Shown here: in pieces, positions 1 to 12,943 of the stretch
Position numbering within the stretch: position 1 is the stretch's first letter
How the letters are laid out: every line of letters starts with the position of its first letter
Assembly: GCA_963575645.1 (NCBI GenBank)
Contig: OY754470.1
Location: 29,308,501-29,372,500 of the forward strand
Reading direction: 5' to 3'
Length of the DNA stretch: 64,000 bases
Source: Xanthostigma xanthostigma
Taxonomy: Eukaryota; Arthropoda; Insecta; Raphidioptera; Raphidiidae
The notes under the pieces: model-generated
The model's database searches: none
What the model was told of the DNA's origin: nothing
The model's input: the letters and a program-made list of their open reading frames with translations, nothing else
Translations under genes and position numbers: made by a program

Positions 1-3000
1 AAATCGACATATTCTAATATATCTATGTTTTTACGTGTTCTGGTCGTGCGGCTCGAGAAACTGTTTAGAACTGCTGAAGTATTATGACGCGGCTGATTAG
101 TGCCTACTATGGAAAGATTCCTGCCTCCATAATATGTTTGGAAAATTTAACCCTTTCTGGAGAAAATCGACATATTCTAATATATCTGTGTTTTTACGTA
201 TTCTGGATGTGCGGCTCGACAAACTGTTTGGAACTGCTGAAGTATTATGACGTGGCTGATTAGTGCCTACTATGGAAAGATTCCTGCCTCCATAATATGT
301 TCGGAATATTTAACCCTTTCTAGAGAAAATCGACATATTCTAATATATCTGTGTTTTTACTTATTCTGGACGTGCGGCTCGAGAAACTGTGTGGAACTGC
401 TGATGTATTATGACGCGGCTGATTAGTGCCTACTGTGGAAAGATTCCTGCCTCCATAATATGTTCGGAATATTGAACCCTTTCTGGAGAAAATCGACATA
501 TTGTAATGTATCTGTGTTTTTACGTATTCTGGACGTGCGGCTCGACAAACTGTTTGGAACTGCTGAAGTATTATGACGCGGATGATTAGTGCCTACTGTG
601 GAAAGATTCCTGCCTTCATAATATGTTCGGAAAACTTAACCCTCTCTGGAGAAAATCGACATATTCTAATATATCTGTGTTTTTACGTATTCTGGATGTG
701 CGGCTCGACAAACTGTTTGGAACTGCTGAAGTATTATGACGTGGCTGATTAGTGCCTACAATGGAAAGATTCCTGCCTTCATAATATGTTCGGAAAATTT
801 AACCCTTTCTAGAGAAAACCGACATATTCTAATATATCTATGTTTTTACGTATTCTGGACGTGCGGCTCGAGAAACTGTTTGGAACTGCTGAAGTATTAT
901 AACGCGGCTGATTAGTGCCTACTATGGAAAGATTCCTGCCTCCATAATATGTTCAGAATATTTAAACCTTTCTAGAGAAAATCGACATATTCTAATATAT
1001 CTGTGTTTTTACTTATTCTGGACGTGCGGCTCGAGAAACTGTTTGGAACTGCTGATGTATTATGACGCGGCTAATTAGTGCCTACTATGGAAAGATTCCT
1101 GCCTCTATAATATGTTCGGAATATTTAACCCTTTCTAGAGAAAATCGACATATTCTCTTATATCTGTGTTTTTACTTATTCTGGACGTGCGGCTCGAGAA
1201 ACTGTTTGGAACTGCTGATGTATTATGACGCGGCTGATTAGTGCCTACTATGGAAAGATTCCTGCCTCCATAATATTATGTTCGGAATATTTAACCCTTT
1301 CTAGAGAAAATCGACATATTCTTATATATCTGTGTTTTTACTTATTCTGGACGTGCGGCTCGACAAACTGTTTGGAAATGCTGAAGTATTATGACGTGGC
1401 TGATTAGTGCCTACTATGAAAAGATTCCTGCCTTCATAATATGTTCGGAAAATTTAACCCTTTCTAGAGAAAACCGACATATTCTAATATATCTGTGTTT
1501 TTACGTATTCTGGACGTGCGGCTCGAGAAACTGTTTGGAACTGCTGAAGTATTATAACGCGGCTGATTAGTGCCTACTATGGAAAGATTCCTGCCTCCAT
1601 AATATGTTCAGAATATTTAAACCTTTCTAGAGAAAATCGACATATTCTAATATATCTGTGTTTTTACTTATTCTGGACGTGCGGCTCGAGAAACTGTTTG
1701 GAACTGCTGATGTATTATGACGCGGCTAATTAGTGCCTACTATGGAAAGATTCCTGCCTCTATAATATGTTCGGAATATTTAACCCTTTCTAGAGAAAAT
1801 CGACATATTCTCTTATATCTGTGTTTTTACTTATTCTGGACGTGCGGCTCGAGAAACTGTTTGGAACTGCTGATGTATTATGACGCGGCTGATTAGTGCC
1901 TACTATGGAAAGATTCCTGCCTCCATAATATTATGTTCGGAATATTTAACCCTTTCTAGAGAAAATCGACATATTCTTATATATCTGTGTTTTTACTTAT
2001 TCTGGACGTGCGGCTCGACAAACTGTTTGGAAATGCTGAAGTATTATGACGTGGCTGATTAGTGCCTACTATGAAAAGATTCCTGCCTTCATAATATGTT
2101 CGGAAAATTTAACCCTTTCTAGAGAAAACCGACATATTCTAATATATCTATGTTTTTACGTATTCTGGACGTGCGGCTCGAGAAACTGTTTGGAACTGCT
2201 GAAGTATTATAACGCGGCTGATTAGTGCCTACTATGGAAAGATTCCTGCCTCCATAATATGTTCAGAATATTTAAACCTTTCTAGAGAAAATCGACATAT
2301 TCTAATATATCTGTGTTTTTACTTATTCTGGACGTGCGGCTCGAGAAACTGTTTGGAACTGCTGATGTATTATGACGCGGCTAATTAGTGCCTACTATGG
2401 AAAGATTCCTGCCTCTATAATATGTTCGGAATATTTAACCCTTTCTAGAGAAAATCGACATATTCTCTTATATCTGTGTTTTTACTTATTCTGGACGTGC
2501 GGCTCGAGAAACTGTTTGGAACTGCTGATGTATTATGACGCGGCTGATTAGTGCCTACTATGGAAAGATTCCTGCCTCCATAATATTCTCGGAATATTTA
2601 ACCCTTTCTAGAGAAAATCGACATATTCTAATATATCTGTGTTTTTACTTATTCTGGACGTGCGGCTCGAGAAACTGTTTGGAACTGCTGATGTATTATG
2701 ACGCGGCTAATTAGTGCCTACTATGGAAAGATTCCTGCCTCTATAATATGTTCGGAATATTTAACCCTTTCTAGAGAAAATCGACATATTCTCTTATATC
2801 TGTGTTTTTACTTATTCTGGACGTGCGGCTCGAGAAACTGTTTGGAACTGCTGAAGTATTATGACGCGGCTGATTAGTGCCTACTATGGAAAGATTCCTG
2901 CCTCCATAATATGTTCGGAATATTTAACCCTTTATAGAGAAAATCGACATATTCTAATATATCTATGTTTTTACGTGTTCTGGTCGTGCGGCTCGAGAAA

Positions 3001-3440
3001 CTGTTTAGAACTGCTGAAGTATTATGACGCGGCTGATTAGTGCCTACTATGGAAAGATTCCTGCCTCCATAATATGTTTGGAAAATTTAACCCTTTCTGG
3101 AGAAAATCGACATATTCTAATATATCTGTGTTTTTACGTATTCTGGATGTGCGGCTCGACAAACTGTTTGGAACTGCTGAAGTATTATGACGTGGCTGAT
3201 TAGTGCCTACTATGGAAAGATTCCTGCCTCCATAATATGTTCGGAATATTTAACCCTTTCTAGAGAAAATCGACATATTCTAATATATCTGTGTTTTTAC
3301 TTATTCTGGACGTGCGGCTCGAGAAACTGTGTGGAACTGCTGATGTATTATGACGCGGCTGATTAGTGCCTACTGTGGAAAGATTCCTGCCTCCATAATA
3401 TGTTCGGAATATTGAACCCTTTCTGGAGAAAATCGACATA
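1..3440 (+). repeat. Long-range duplication inside left satellite arm
   Basis: Bases 1-500 and 2941-3440 are identical by line-by-line reading (offset 2940, about 18 monomers). They diverge at 501/3441, where the second copy has an extra monomer. The same monomer order (a GTGTTCTGGTCG variant followed by a CTGGATGTGCGG variant) starts again near 5222. This is a higher-order arrangement typical of recent unequal exchange. Confidence 0.85.
741..2050 (+). repeat. Four-monomer higher-order repeat (655 bp) in left arm
   Basis: Two nearly identical 655-bp blocks (741-1395 and 1396-2050), each of four monomers, one lengthened by 3 bases; a third, partly altered block follows from about 2051. The marker is the TAATATTATG insertion, at 1271 and 1926. 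Confidence 0.85.
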
Positions 3441-6400
3441 TACTAATATATCTGTGTTTTCACGTATTCTTGACGTGCGGCTCGAAAAACTGTTTGGAAC
3501 TGCTGAAGTATTATGACGCGGCTGATTAGTGCCTACTGTGGAAAGATTCCTGCCTTCATAATATGTTCGGAAAACTTAACCCTCTCTGGAGAAAATCGAC
3601 ATATTGTAATGTATCTGTGTTTTTACGTATTCTGGACGTGCGGCTCGACAAACTGTTTGGAACTGCTGAAGTATTATGACGCGGATGATTAGTGCCTACT
3701 GTGGAAAGATTCCTGCCTTCATAATATGTTCGGAAAACTTAACCCTCTCTGGAGAAAATCGACATATTCTAATATATCTGTGTTTTTACGTATTCTGGAT
3801 GTGCGGCTCGACAAACTGTTTGGAACTGCTGAAGTATTATTACGTGGCTGATTAGTGCCTACAATGGAAAGATTCCTGCCTTCATAATATGTTCGGAAAA
3901 TTTAACCCTTTCTAGAGAAAACCGACATATTCTAATATATCTATGTTTTTACGTATTCTGGACGTGCGGCTCGAGAAACTGTTTGGAACTGCTGAAGTAT
4001 TATAACGTGGCTGATTAGTGCCTACTATGGAAAGATTCCTGCCTCCATAATATGTTCGGAATATTTAACCCTTTATAGAGAAAATCGACATATTCTAATA
4101 TATCTGTGTTTTTACTTATTCTGGACGTGCGGCTCGAGAAACTGTGTGGAACTGCTGATGTATTATGACGCGGCTGATTAGTGCCTACTATGGAAAGATT
4201 CCTGCCTCCATAATATGTTCGGAATATTTAACCCTTTCTAGAGAAAATCGACATATTCTAATATATCTGTGTTTTTACTTATTCTGGACGTGCGGCTCGA
4301 GAAACTGTTTGGAACTGCTGATGTATTATGACGCGGCTGATTAGTGCCTACTATGGAAAGATTCCTGCCTCCATAATATGTTCGGAATATTTAACCCTTT
4401 ATAGAGAAAATCGACATATTCTAATATATCTGTGTTTTTACGTATTCTGGATGTGCGGCTCGACAAACTGTTTGGAACTGCTGAAGTATTATGACGTGGC
4501 TGATTAGTGCCTACTATGGAAAGATTCCTGCCTCCATAATATGTTCGGAAAATTTAACCCTTTATAGAGAAAATCGACATATTCTAATATATCTGTGTTT
4601 TTACGTATTCTGGATGTGCGGCTCGACAAACTGTTTGGAACTGCTGAAGTATTATGACGTGGCTGATTAGTGCCTACAATGGAAAGATTCCTGCCTTCAT
4701 AATATGTTCGGAAAATTTAACCCTTTCTAGAGAAAACCGACATATTCTAATATATCTGTGTTTTTACTTATTCTGGACGTGCGGCTCGAGAAACTGTTTG
4801 GAACTGCTGATGTATTATGACGCGGCTGATTAGTGCCTACTATGGAAAGATTCCTGCCTCCATAATATTCTCGGAATATTTAACCCTTTCTAGAGAAAAT
4901 CGACATATTCTCTTATATCTGTGTTTTTACTTATTCTGGACGTGCGGCTCGAGAAACTGTTTGGAACTGCTGATGTATTATGACGCGGCTGATTAGTGCC
5001 TACTATGGAAAGATTCCTGCCTCCATAATATTCTCGGAATATTTAACCCTTTCTAGAGAAAATCGACATATTCTAATATATCTATGTTTTTACGTGTTCT
5101 GGTCGTGCGGCTCGAGAAACTGTTTGGAACTGCTGAAGTATTATGACGCGGCTGATTAGTGCCTACTATGGAAAGATTCCTGCCTCCATAATATGTTCGG
5201 AATATTTAACCCTTTATAGAGAAAATCGACATATTCTAATATATCTATGTTTTTACGTGTTCTGGTCGTGCGGCTCGAGAAACTGTTTAGAACTGCTGAA
5301 GTATTATGACGCGGCTGATTAGTGCCTACTATGGAAAGATTCCTGCCTCCATAATATGTTTGGAAAATTTAACCCTTTCTGGAGAAAATCGACATATTCT
5401 AATATATCTGTGTTTTTACGTATTCTGGATGTGCGGCTCGACAAACTGTTTGGAACTGCTGAAGTATTATGACGTGGCTGATTAGTGCCTACTATGGAAA
5501 GATTCCTGCCTCCATAATATGTTCGGAATATTTAACCCTTTCTAGAGAAAATCGACATATTCTAATATATCTGTGTTTTTACTTATTCTGGACGTGCGGC
5601 TCGAGAAACTGTGTGGAACTGCTGATGTATTATGACGCGGCTGATTAGTGCCTACTGTGGAAAGATTCCTGCCTTCATAATATGTTCGGAAAACTTAACC
5701 CTCTCTGGAGAAAATCGACATATTGTAATGTATCTGTGTTTTTACGTATTCTGGACGTGCGGCTCGACAAACTGTTTGGAACTGCTGAAGTATTATGACG
5801 CGGATGATTAGTGCCTACTGTGGAAAGATTCCTGCCTTCATAATATGTTCGGAAAACTTAACCCTCTCTGGAGAAAATCGACATATTCTAATATATCTGT
5901 GTTTTTACGTATTCTTGACGTGCGGCTCGAAAAACTGTTTGGAACTGCTGAAGTATTATGACGCGGCTGATTAGTGCCTACTGTGGAAAGATTCCTGCCT
6001 TCATAATATGTTCGGAAAACTTAACCCTCTCTGGAGAAAATCGACATATTGTAATGTATCTGTGTTTTTACGTATTCTGGACGTGCGGCTCGACAAACTG
6101 TTTGGAACTGCTGAAGTATTATGACGCGGATGATTAGTGCCTACTGTGGAAAGATTCCTGCCTTCATAATATGTTCGGAAAACTTAACCCTCTCTGGAGA
6201 AAATCGACATATTCTAATATATCTGTGTTTTTACGTATTCTGGATGTGCGGCTCGACAAACTGTTTGGAACTGCTGAAGTATTATGACGTGGCTGATTAG
6301 TGCCTACAATGGAAAGATTCCTGCCTTCATAATATGTTCGGAAAATTTAACCCTTTCTAGAGAAAACCGACATATTCTAATATATCTATGTTTTTACGTA

Positions 6401-9400
6401 TTCTGGACGTGCGGCTCGAGAAACTGTTTGGAACTGCTGAAGTATTATAACGTGGCTGATTAGTGCCTACTATGGAAAGATTCCTGCCTTCATAATATGT
6501 TCGGAAAATTTAACCCTTTATAGAGAAAACCGACATATTCTAATATATCTATGTTTTTACGTATTCTGGACGTGCGGCTCGACAAACTGTTTGGAACTGC
6601 TGAAGTATTATGACGCGGCTGATTAGTGCCTACTATGGAAAGATTCCTGCCTTCATAATATGTTCGGAAAATTTAACCCTTTCTAGAGAAAATCGACATA
6701 TTCTTATATATCTGTGTTTTTACTTATTCTGGACGTGCGGCTCGACAAACTGTTTGGAAATGCTGAAGTATTATGACGTGGCTGATTAGTGCCTACTATG
6801 AAAAGATTCCTGCCTTCATAATATGTTCGGAAAATTTAACCCTTTCTAGAGAAAACCGACATATTCTAATATATCTGTGTTTTTACTTATTCTGGACGTG
6901 CGGCTCGAGAAACTGTTTGGAACTGCTGATGTATTATGACGCGGCTGATTAGTGCCTACTATGGAAAGATTCCTGCCTCCATAATATTCTCGGAATATTT
7001 AACCCTTTCTAGAGAAAATCGACATATTCTAATATATCTGTGTTTTTACTTATTCTGGACGTGCGGCTCGAGAAACTGTTTGGAACTGCTGATGTATTAT
7101 GACGCGGCTGATTAGTGCCTACTATGGAAAGATTCCTGCCTCCATAATATGTTCGGAATATTTAACCCTTTATAGAGAAAATCGACATATTCTAATATAT
7201 CTATGTTTTTACGTGTTCTGGTCGTGCGGCTCGAGAAACTGTTTGGAACTGCTGAAGTATTATGACGCGGCTGATTAGTGCCTACTATGGAAAGATTCCT
7301 GCCTCCATAATATGTTTGGAAAATTTAACCCTTTCTGGAGAAAATCGACATATTCTAATATATCTGTGTTTTTACGTATTCTGGATGTGCGGCTCGACAA
7401 ACTGTTTGGAACTGCTGAAGTATTATGACGTGGCTGATTAGTGCCTACTATGGAAAGATTCCTGCCTCCATAATATGTTCGGAATATTTAACCCTTTCTA
7501 GAGAAAATCGACATATTCTAATATATCTGTGTTTTTACTTATTCTGGACGTGCGGCTCGAGAAACTGTGTGGAACTGCTGATGTATTATGACGCGGCTGA
7601 TTAGTGCCTACTATGGAAAGATTCCTGCCTCCATAATATGTTCGGAATATTTAACCCTTTCTAGAGAAAATCGACATATTCTTATATATCTGTGTTTTTA
7701 CTTATTCTGGACGTGCGGCTCGAGAAACTGTTTGGAACTGCTGATGTATTATGACGCGGCTGATTAGTGCCTACTATGGAAAGATTCCTGCCTCCATAAT
7801 ATGTTCGGAATATTTAACCCTTTATAGAGAAAATCGACATATTCTAATATATCTATGTTTTTACGTGTTCTGGTCGTGCGGCTCGAGAAACTGTTTGGAA
7901 CTGCTGAAGTATTATGACGCGGCTGATTAGTGCCTACTATGGAAAGATTCCTGCCTCCATAATATGTTCGGAATATTTAACCCTTTCTAGAGAAAACCGA
8001 CATATTCTAATATATCTGTGTTTTTACGTATTCTGGACGTGCGGCTCGAGAAACTGTTTGGAACTGCTGAAGTATTATGACGTGGCTGATTATTACCTAC
8101 TATGGAAAGATTCCTGCCTTCATAATATGTTCGGAAAATTTAACCCTTTCTAGAGAAAATAGACATATTCTAATATATCTGTGTTTTTACTTATTCTGGA
8201 CGTGCGGCTCGACAAACTGTTTGGAACTGCTGAAGTATTATGACGTGGCTGATTAGTGCCTACTATGAAAAGATTCCTGCCTTCATAATATGTTCGGAAA
8301 ATTTAACCCTTTCTAGAGAAAACCGACATATTCTAATATATCTGTGTTTTTACGTATTCTGGACGTGCGGCTCGAGAAACTGTTTGGAACTGCTGAAGTA
8401 TTATGACGTGGCTGATTATTACCTACTATGGAAAGATTCCTGCCTTCATAATATGTTCGGAAAATTTAACCCTTTCTAGAGAAAATAGACATATTCTAAT
8501 ATATCTGTGTTTTTACGTATTCTGGACGTGCGGCTCGAGAAACTGTTTGGAACTGCTGAAGTATTATGACGTGGCTGATTATTACCTACTATGGAAAGAT
8601 TCCTGCCTTCATAATATGTTCGGAAAATTTAACCCTTTCTAGAGAAAATAGACATATTCTAATATATCTGTGTTTTTACTTATTCTGGACGTGCGGCTCG
8701 AGAAACTGTTTGGAACTGCTGATGTATTATGACGCGGCTGATTAGTGCCTACTATGGAAAGATTCCTGCCTCCATAATATGTTCGGAATATTTAACCCTT
8801 TATAGAGAAAATCGACATATTCTAATATATCTATGTTTTTACGTATTCTGGTCGTGCGGCTCGAGAAACTGTTTGGAACTGCTGAAGTATTATGACGCGG
8901 CTGATTAGTGCCTACTATGGAAAGATTCCTGCCTCCATAATATGTTCGGAAAATTTAACCCTTTCTGGAGAAAATCGACATATTCTAATATATCTGTGTT
9001 TTTACTTATTCTGGACGTGCGGCTCGAGAAACTGTTTGGAACTGCTGATGTATTATGACGCGGCTGATTAGTGCCTACTATGGAAAGATTCCTGCCTCCA
9101 TAATATGTTCGGAATATTTAACCCTTTATAGAGAAAATCGACATATTCTAATATATCTATGTTTTTACGTATTCTGGTCGTGCGGCTCGAGAAACTGTTT
9201 GGAACTGCTGAAGTATTATGACGCGGCTGATTAGTGCCTACTATGGAAAGATTCCTGCCTCCATAATATGTTCGGAATATTTAACCCTTTCTAGAGAAAA
9301 TCGACATATTCTAATATATCTGTGTTTTTACTTATTCTGGACGTGCGGCTCGAGAAACTGTTTGGAACTGCTGATGTATTATGACGCGGCTGATTAGTGC

Positions 9401-10030
9401 CTACTATGGAAAGATTCCTGCTTCCATAATATGTTCGGAAAATTTAACCCTTTCTAGAGAAAACCGACATATTCTAATATATCTATGTTTTTACGTATTC
9501 TGGACGTGCGGCTCGAGAAACTGTTTGGAACTGCAGAAGTATTGTAACGTGGCTGATTAGTGCCTACTATGGAAAGATTCCTGCCTTCATAATATGTTCG
9601 GAAAATTTAACCCTTTCTAGAGAAAATCGACATATTCTAATATAACTGTGTTTTTACTTATTCTGGACGTGCGGCTCGAGAAACTGTTTGGAACTGCTGA
9701 TGTATTATGACGCGGCTGATTAGTGCCTTCTATGGAAAGATTCCTGCCTTCATAATATGTTCGGAAAATTTAATCCTACCCAGAGAAAATCGACATATTC
9801 TCACAAATCTGTGTTTTTGCGTATTCTCTACTTGCGGCTCGAAAAACTGTTTAGAACTGCTGAAGTATTATGATGCGGCTGATTAGTGCCTTATATGGAA
9901 AGATTTCTGCCTTTCTAATATGTTCGGAAAATTTAACCCTTTTTAGTGAAAATCGACATATCCTAACAAATCTGTGTTTTTACATATTCTCGACTTGTGG
10001 GCTCGAGAAACTGTTTAAACTACTGCATTA

Positions 10031-11568
10031 TTATAAATTTCTGCAAAAAAATAGGAGAGCAAAAAAATTTTTTGAATTTTTAGTGATTTTACAGAATGCT
10101 GTATCTCAGTTAAAATTTGTCGTATCGAGGTTTTAAAAAAAGCATTTTAAAGCGCTGAATGTCTAGTTTTTAGAATTTTTGGCTTAAAATTTTTAGGAGC
10201 GACAGTCATCGCAAAATTCTAAGAAAGTACACGAAACAAATTTTTTTATCATTTTTCGTTTTTTTTCTCGGTCCACGGGCTTGGAAAAATTTTTTACTCA
10301 AAAAGTATGATATGGCCTGTTCATCAGCTTTATATTCTTTTTTTAAATTTTTCTCTACGTTAATTTTTGACCCGGAGATATTCGACTACAAAAGCCTTTT
10401 TTTGACTGTAACCATCGATATCTCAGCAACTAATGATCAGACAGAAAATTGACGGGCAGTTTCAAAATCTCGAATAATGTTCCTACAAGGTTATGTAGTG
10501 TTCTTGGAAGAAGAAAATTTTCTTTCATCCTCGATATCAACTTGAAAAAAGTGAAAAAAAGTGACTTTTTGACTTGTTTTGCTAAGTCGACCTTATCTTT
10601 GCTAATATCGGTGGAAAGTCTAATGCTTGTACGAATTTTTACACCTCGATGTACCCCCAAGAGCTCCGTAAATCGGTAGATCGATCTATCGAACGGTTTT
10701 TCCGGACCGCTTAATCAAAATTTCAGAAAAATTTAAAGGAGCAAATTCAATAAGCAAAAGATGCCCAATTGTGAAAGAATTGAAAAAAAATCAAATTCAT
10801 TTTTACGAACATTACAGGGTGTTCAGAATTGTAAATTTTGCTCCTTTAAATTTTTCTGAAATTTTGATTAAGCGGTCCGGAAAAACCGATCGATAGTTCG
10901 ATCTGTCGATTTACGGAGCTCTTGGGGGTACAATGAGGTGTAAAAATTCGTACAAGCATTAGACTTGCCACCAATATTAGCAAATATGCGGTCAACTTAG
11001 CAAAACAAGTCAAAAAGTCACTTTTTTTCACTTTTTTCAAGTTAATATCGAGGATGAAAGAAAATTTTTTTCTTCCAAGAACACTACATAGCCTTGTAGG
11101 AAATTTATTCGAGATTTTGAAACTGCCCGTCAATTTTCTGTCTGATCATTAGTTGCTGAGATATCGATGGTTAAAATCAAAAGGATGCTTTTGTATTCGT
11201 AGTCGAATATCTCCGGGTCAAATTAATGTAGAGAAAAATTTAAAAAAAGAAATTAAAGCTGAATGAACAGGCTATCAAGTCCACATCATGATTTTTGTGA
11301 AAAAAATTTTTCCAAGCCCGTGGACCGAGAAAAAAAGGCAAAAAATAAAAAAAAAATTTTTTTGTGTTCTTTCTTACAATTTCGCGATGACTGTCGCTCC
11401 TAAAAATTTTAAGCTAAGAAATCTGAAAACTAGACATTCAGCGCTTTAAAATGCTTTTTTTAAAATCTCAATGCGACTAATTTTAACTGAGATTAAGCTT
11501 TCTGAAAAATCACTAAAAATTCGAAAAATTTTTTTGCTCCCTTAATTTTTTGCAGAAATGTAGTAGAC
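10031..11568. repeat. Palindrome A, long inverted repeat touching the satellite edge
   Basis: Two arms of about 710-730 bases (roughly 10031-10746 and 10838-11568) are inverted copies around a loop of about 90 bases. The outer ends read TTTCTGCAAAAAA and TTTTTTGCAGAAA; the inner ends read TTTAAAGGAGCAAA and its complement. The left outer end lies directly against the last degenerate satellite monomer. The arms differ by scattered substitutions and small indels, so this is not a perfect artefactual hairpin. No transposase coding is visible; short open frames in the two arms are mirror images of each other. Confidence 0.9.
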
Positions 11569-11820
11569 CTAGTGCATTCTTTAAATAGGTATATGGAATG
11601 TTTCGTAATAGCACGGAGCCATAAGTACCTATGTATTTTCTTACAAATAATTGCCAAAAAAAAAAAAAAAAACTATAAATTTAGAGGTAAATTAATTTTT
11701 ATAACTAAGTCATTAAGAAATACAGATATTTTTTGACCATACAACTTTCAGAATATTAATTCGAAATATCTACCCCTATCTTGTTGTTTTCTTGGGTTAA
11801 TTAAAAATTAAAATTTTTAA
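11569..11820. other. AT-rich spacer between palindromes A and B
   Basis: About 250 bases with a poly-A run near 11656; no coding or RNA feature is seen. Confidence 0.6.
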
Positions 11821-12536
11821 TTTAAGGGGGTACTCGCTCGAATTTTCGGAAAAAATCATACATTTTTGAACGGGTCTCAAAGAAAGAGGGAGGCAGATAG
11901 AAAATTGATTTTTTTTATTTTACATAATCTTCATTTTACATATCCTTCTACCATATGTTCATTTTTTTTGACGCGCACGCCCCACGCGCATGCGCACAGC
12001 TGTCTGTATATCAGGAAACCTTTAAAAAAAGGCGGGTTCGATCAGCGCTTTCGAGAACATCCTAGAACAAAAAAAAAATTATTCTTAAAGTAGAAGAGTC
12101 AAACTTCGCATTGACGGATGGAAATTAAAAAAAAATCGATTTTAGAGAAATGGCGCATCTACGAAAAAAACCTCGGAAACGCTAGAAAATTTGAGGAAAA
12201 AACGGTTACTGAATCGCGAATTTTTTTTTTATCAGAATTTCCATCCGTCAACGCGAAGTTGGACTCTTCTACTTTAAGAATACATTTTTTTTGTTGTTCT
12301 AGGATGTTCTGGAAAGCGCTGATCGGGCCCGCCGTTTTTTCATTGTTTCCTGAGATACAGACAGCTGTGCGCAAGCGCGTGGAGCGCGCGCGTCAAAAAA
12401 AATGGGCATATGGTAGAAGGATATTATGTAAATAAAATTTTAAAAAAATCAATTCTCTATCTGCCTTCCTCTTTCTTTGACACTCGTTCAAAAATGTATG
12501 ATTTTTTCCGAAAATTCGAGCGAGTACCCCCTTAAA
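11821..12536. mobile_element. Palindrome B, foldback MITE bordered by TTAA
   Basis: An inverted-repeat element of about 715 bp. It begins TTAAGGGGGTACTCGCTCG and ends with the inverse, CGAGCGAGTACCCCCTTAA, so both tips carry TTAA. The arms are about 300 bases each around a loop of about 90 bases (12140-12230). TTAA at both ends is the target-site signature of piggyBac-type elements, so a non-autonomous piggyBac-like MITE is the best reading. Internal frames are mirror images and not genes. Confidence 0.8.
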
Positions 12537-12659
12537 TGATTGTTTTTGCTTTTTCACTTAATTTCGTATCTTAATTATTCAAATGACTTTAAAAGTTAAA
12601 TGTGTCAGTACGCTCGCAAAGATAATCTTTTTAGTATAAGTCGATCATTTTTGTAAAAT

Positions 12660-12895
12660 TAATTCCATCAAAAACATAAATGTGAAAACGGGAGCCAAGT
12701 TTAATAATCAATAAATAAGGAATTTATTGAGATCTAAAAAGGTGTCAAATTTTCACCAAGCAAGTGTTCGTTTATTATGATTTATACCAAAACTTCATGT
12801 TTATTTGTGTGAAAACTTGCCAATTGAAAACTTAGCACCTTTTTAGAACTCTTTTGCATTGAATTTTTACGCTTATGTTTTTGATGGGATTTCAT
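12660..12895. repeat. Palindrome C, imperfect inverted repeat
   Basis: ATTCCATCAAAAACATAA at the left matches, inverted, TTATGTTTTTGATGGGAT at the right. Inside, TCTAAAAAGGTG pairs with CACCTTTTTAGA. The arms are eroded. It lies immediately before the inverted satellite arm; probably a decayed foldback MITE. Confidence 0.7.
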
Positions 12896-12943
12896 TACTT
12901 TCTGTAAACAAATTATTATTATTTATCAGTGAAAAGTGATTTT

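Larger units (their letters stand above)
1..10030 (+). repeat. 163-bp satellite array, left arm (about 61 monomers)
   Basis: Head-to-tail copies of a 163-bp unit: the landmark CGACATATTC recurs at 5, 168 and every 163 bases after. Most monomers carry a CTCGAG site, and many a TCTAGA site. Copies differ by a few substitutions, and some have a 3-base insertion (near 1275 and 1930). The array runs off the left edge of the window, so its true length is unknown. The last two monomers (about 9770-10030) are clearly more divergent, as expected at a satellite edge. Open frames of 60-79 codons inside it are by-products of the repeat, since 163 is not a multiple of 3. Confidence 0.97.

Noticed and set aside
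1225..8642. Repeated open frames of 60-79 codons in the left array (MTRLISAYYGKIP..., MTWLISAYYEKIP...)
   Set aside because: They recur with the satellite period, run across monomer boundaries, and exist only in monomers lacking a stop; 163 is not a multiple of 3. No sign of protein selection.
10430..11133. Pair of similar 76-95-codon frames on opposite strands
   Set aside because: They are the two arms of palindrome A read in mirror image, which explains their similarity.
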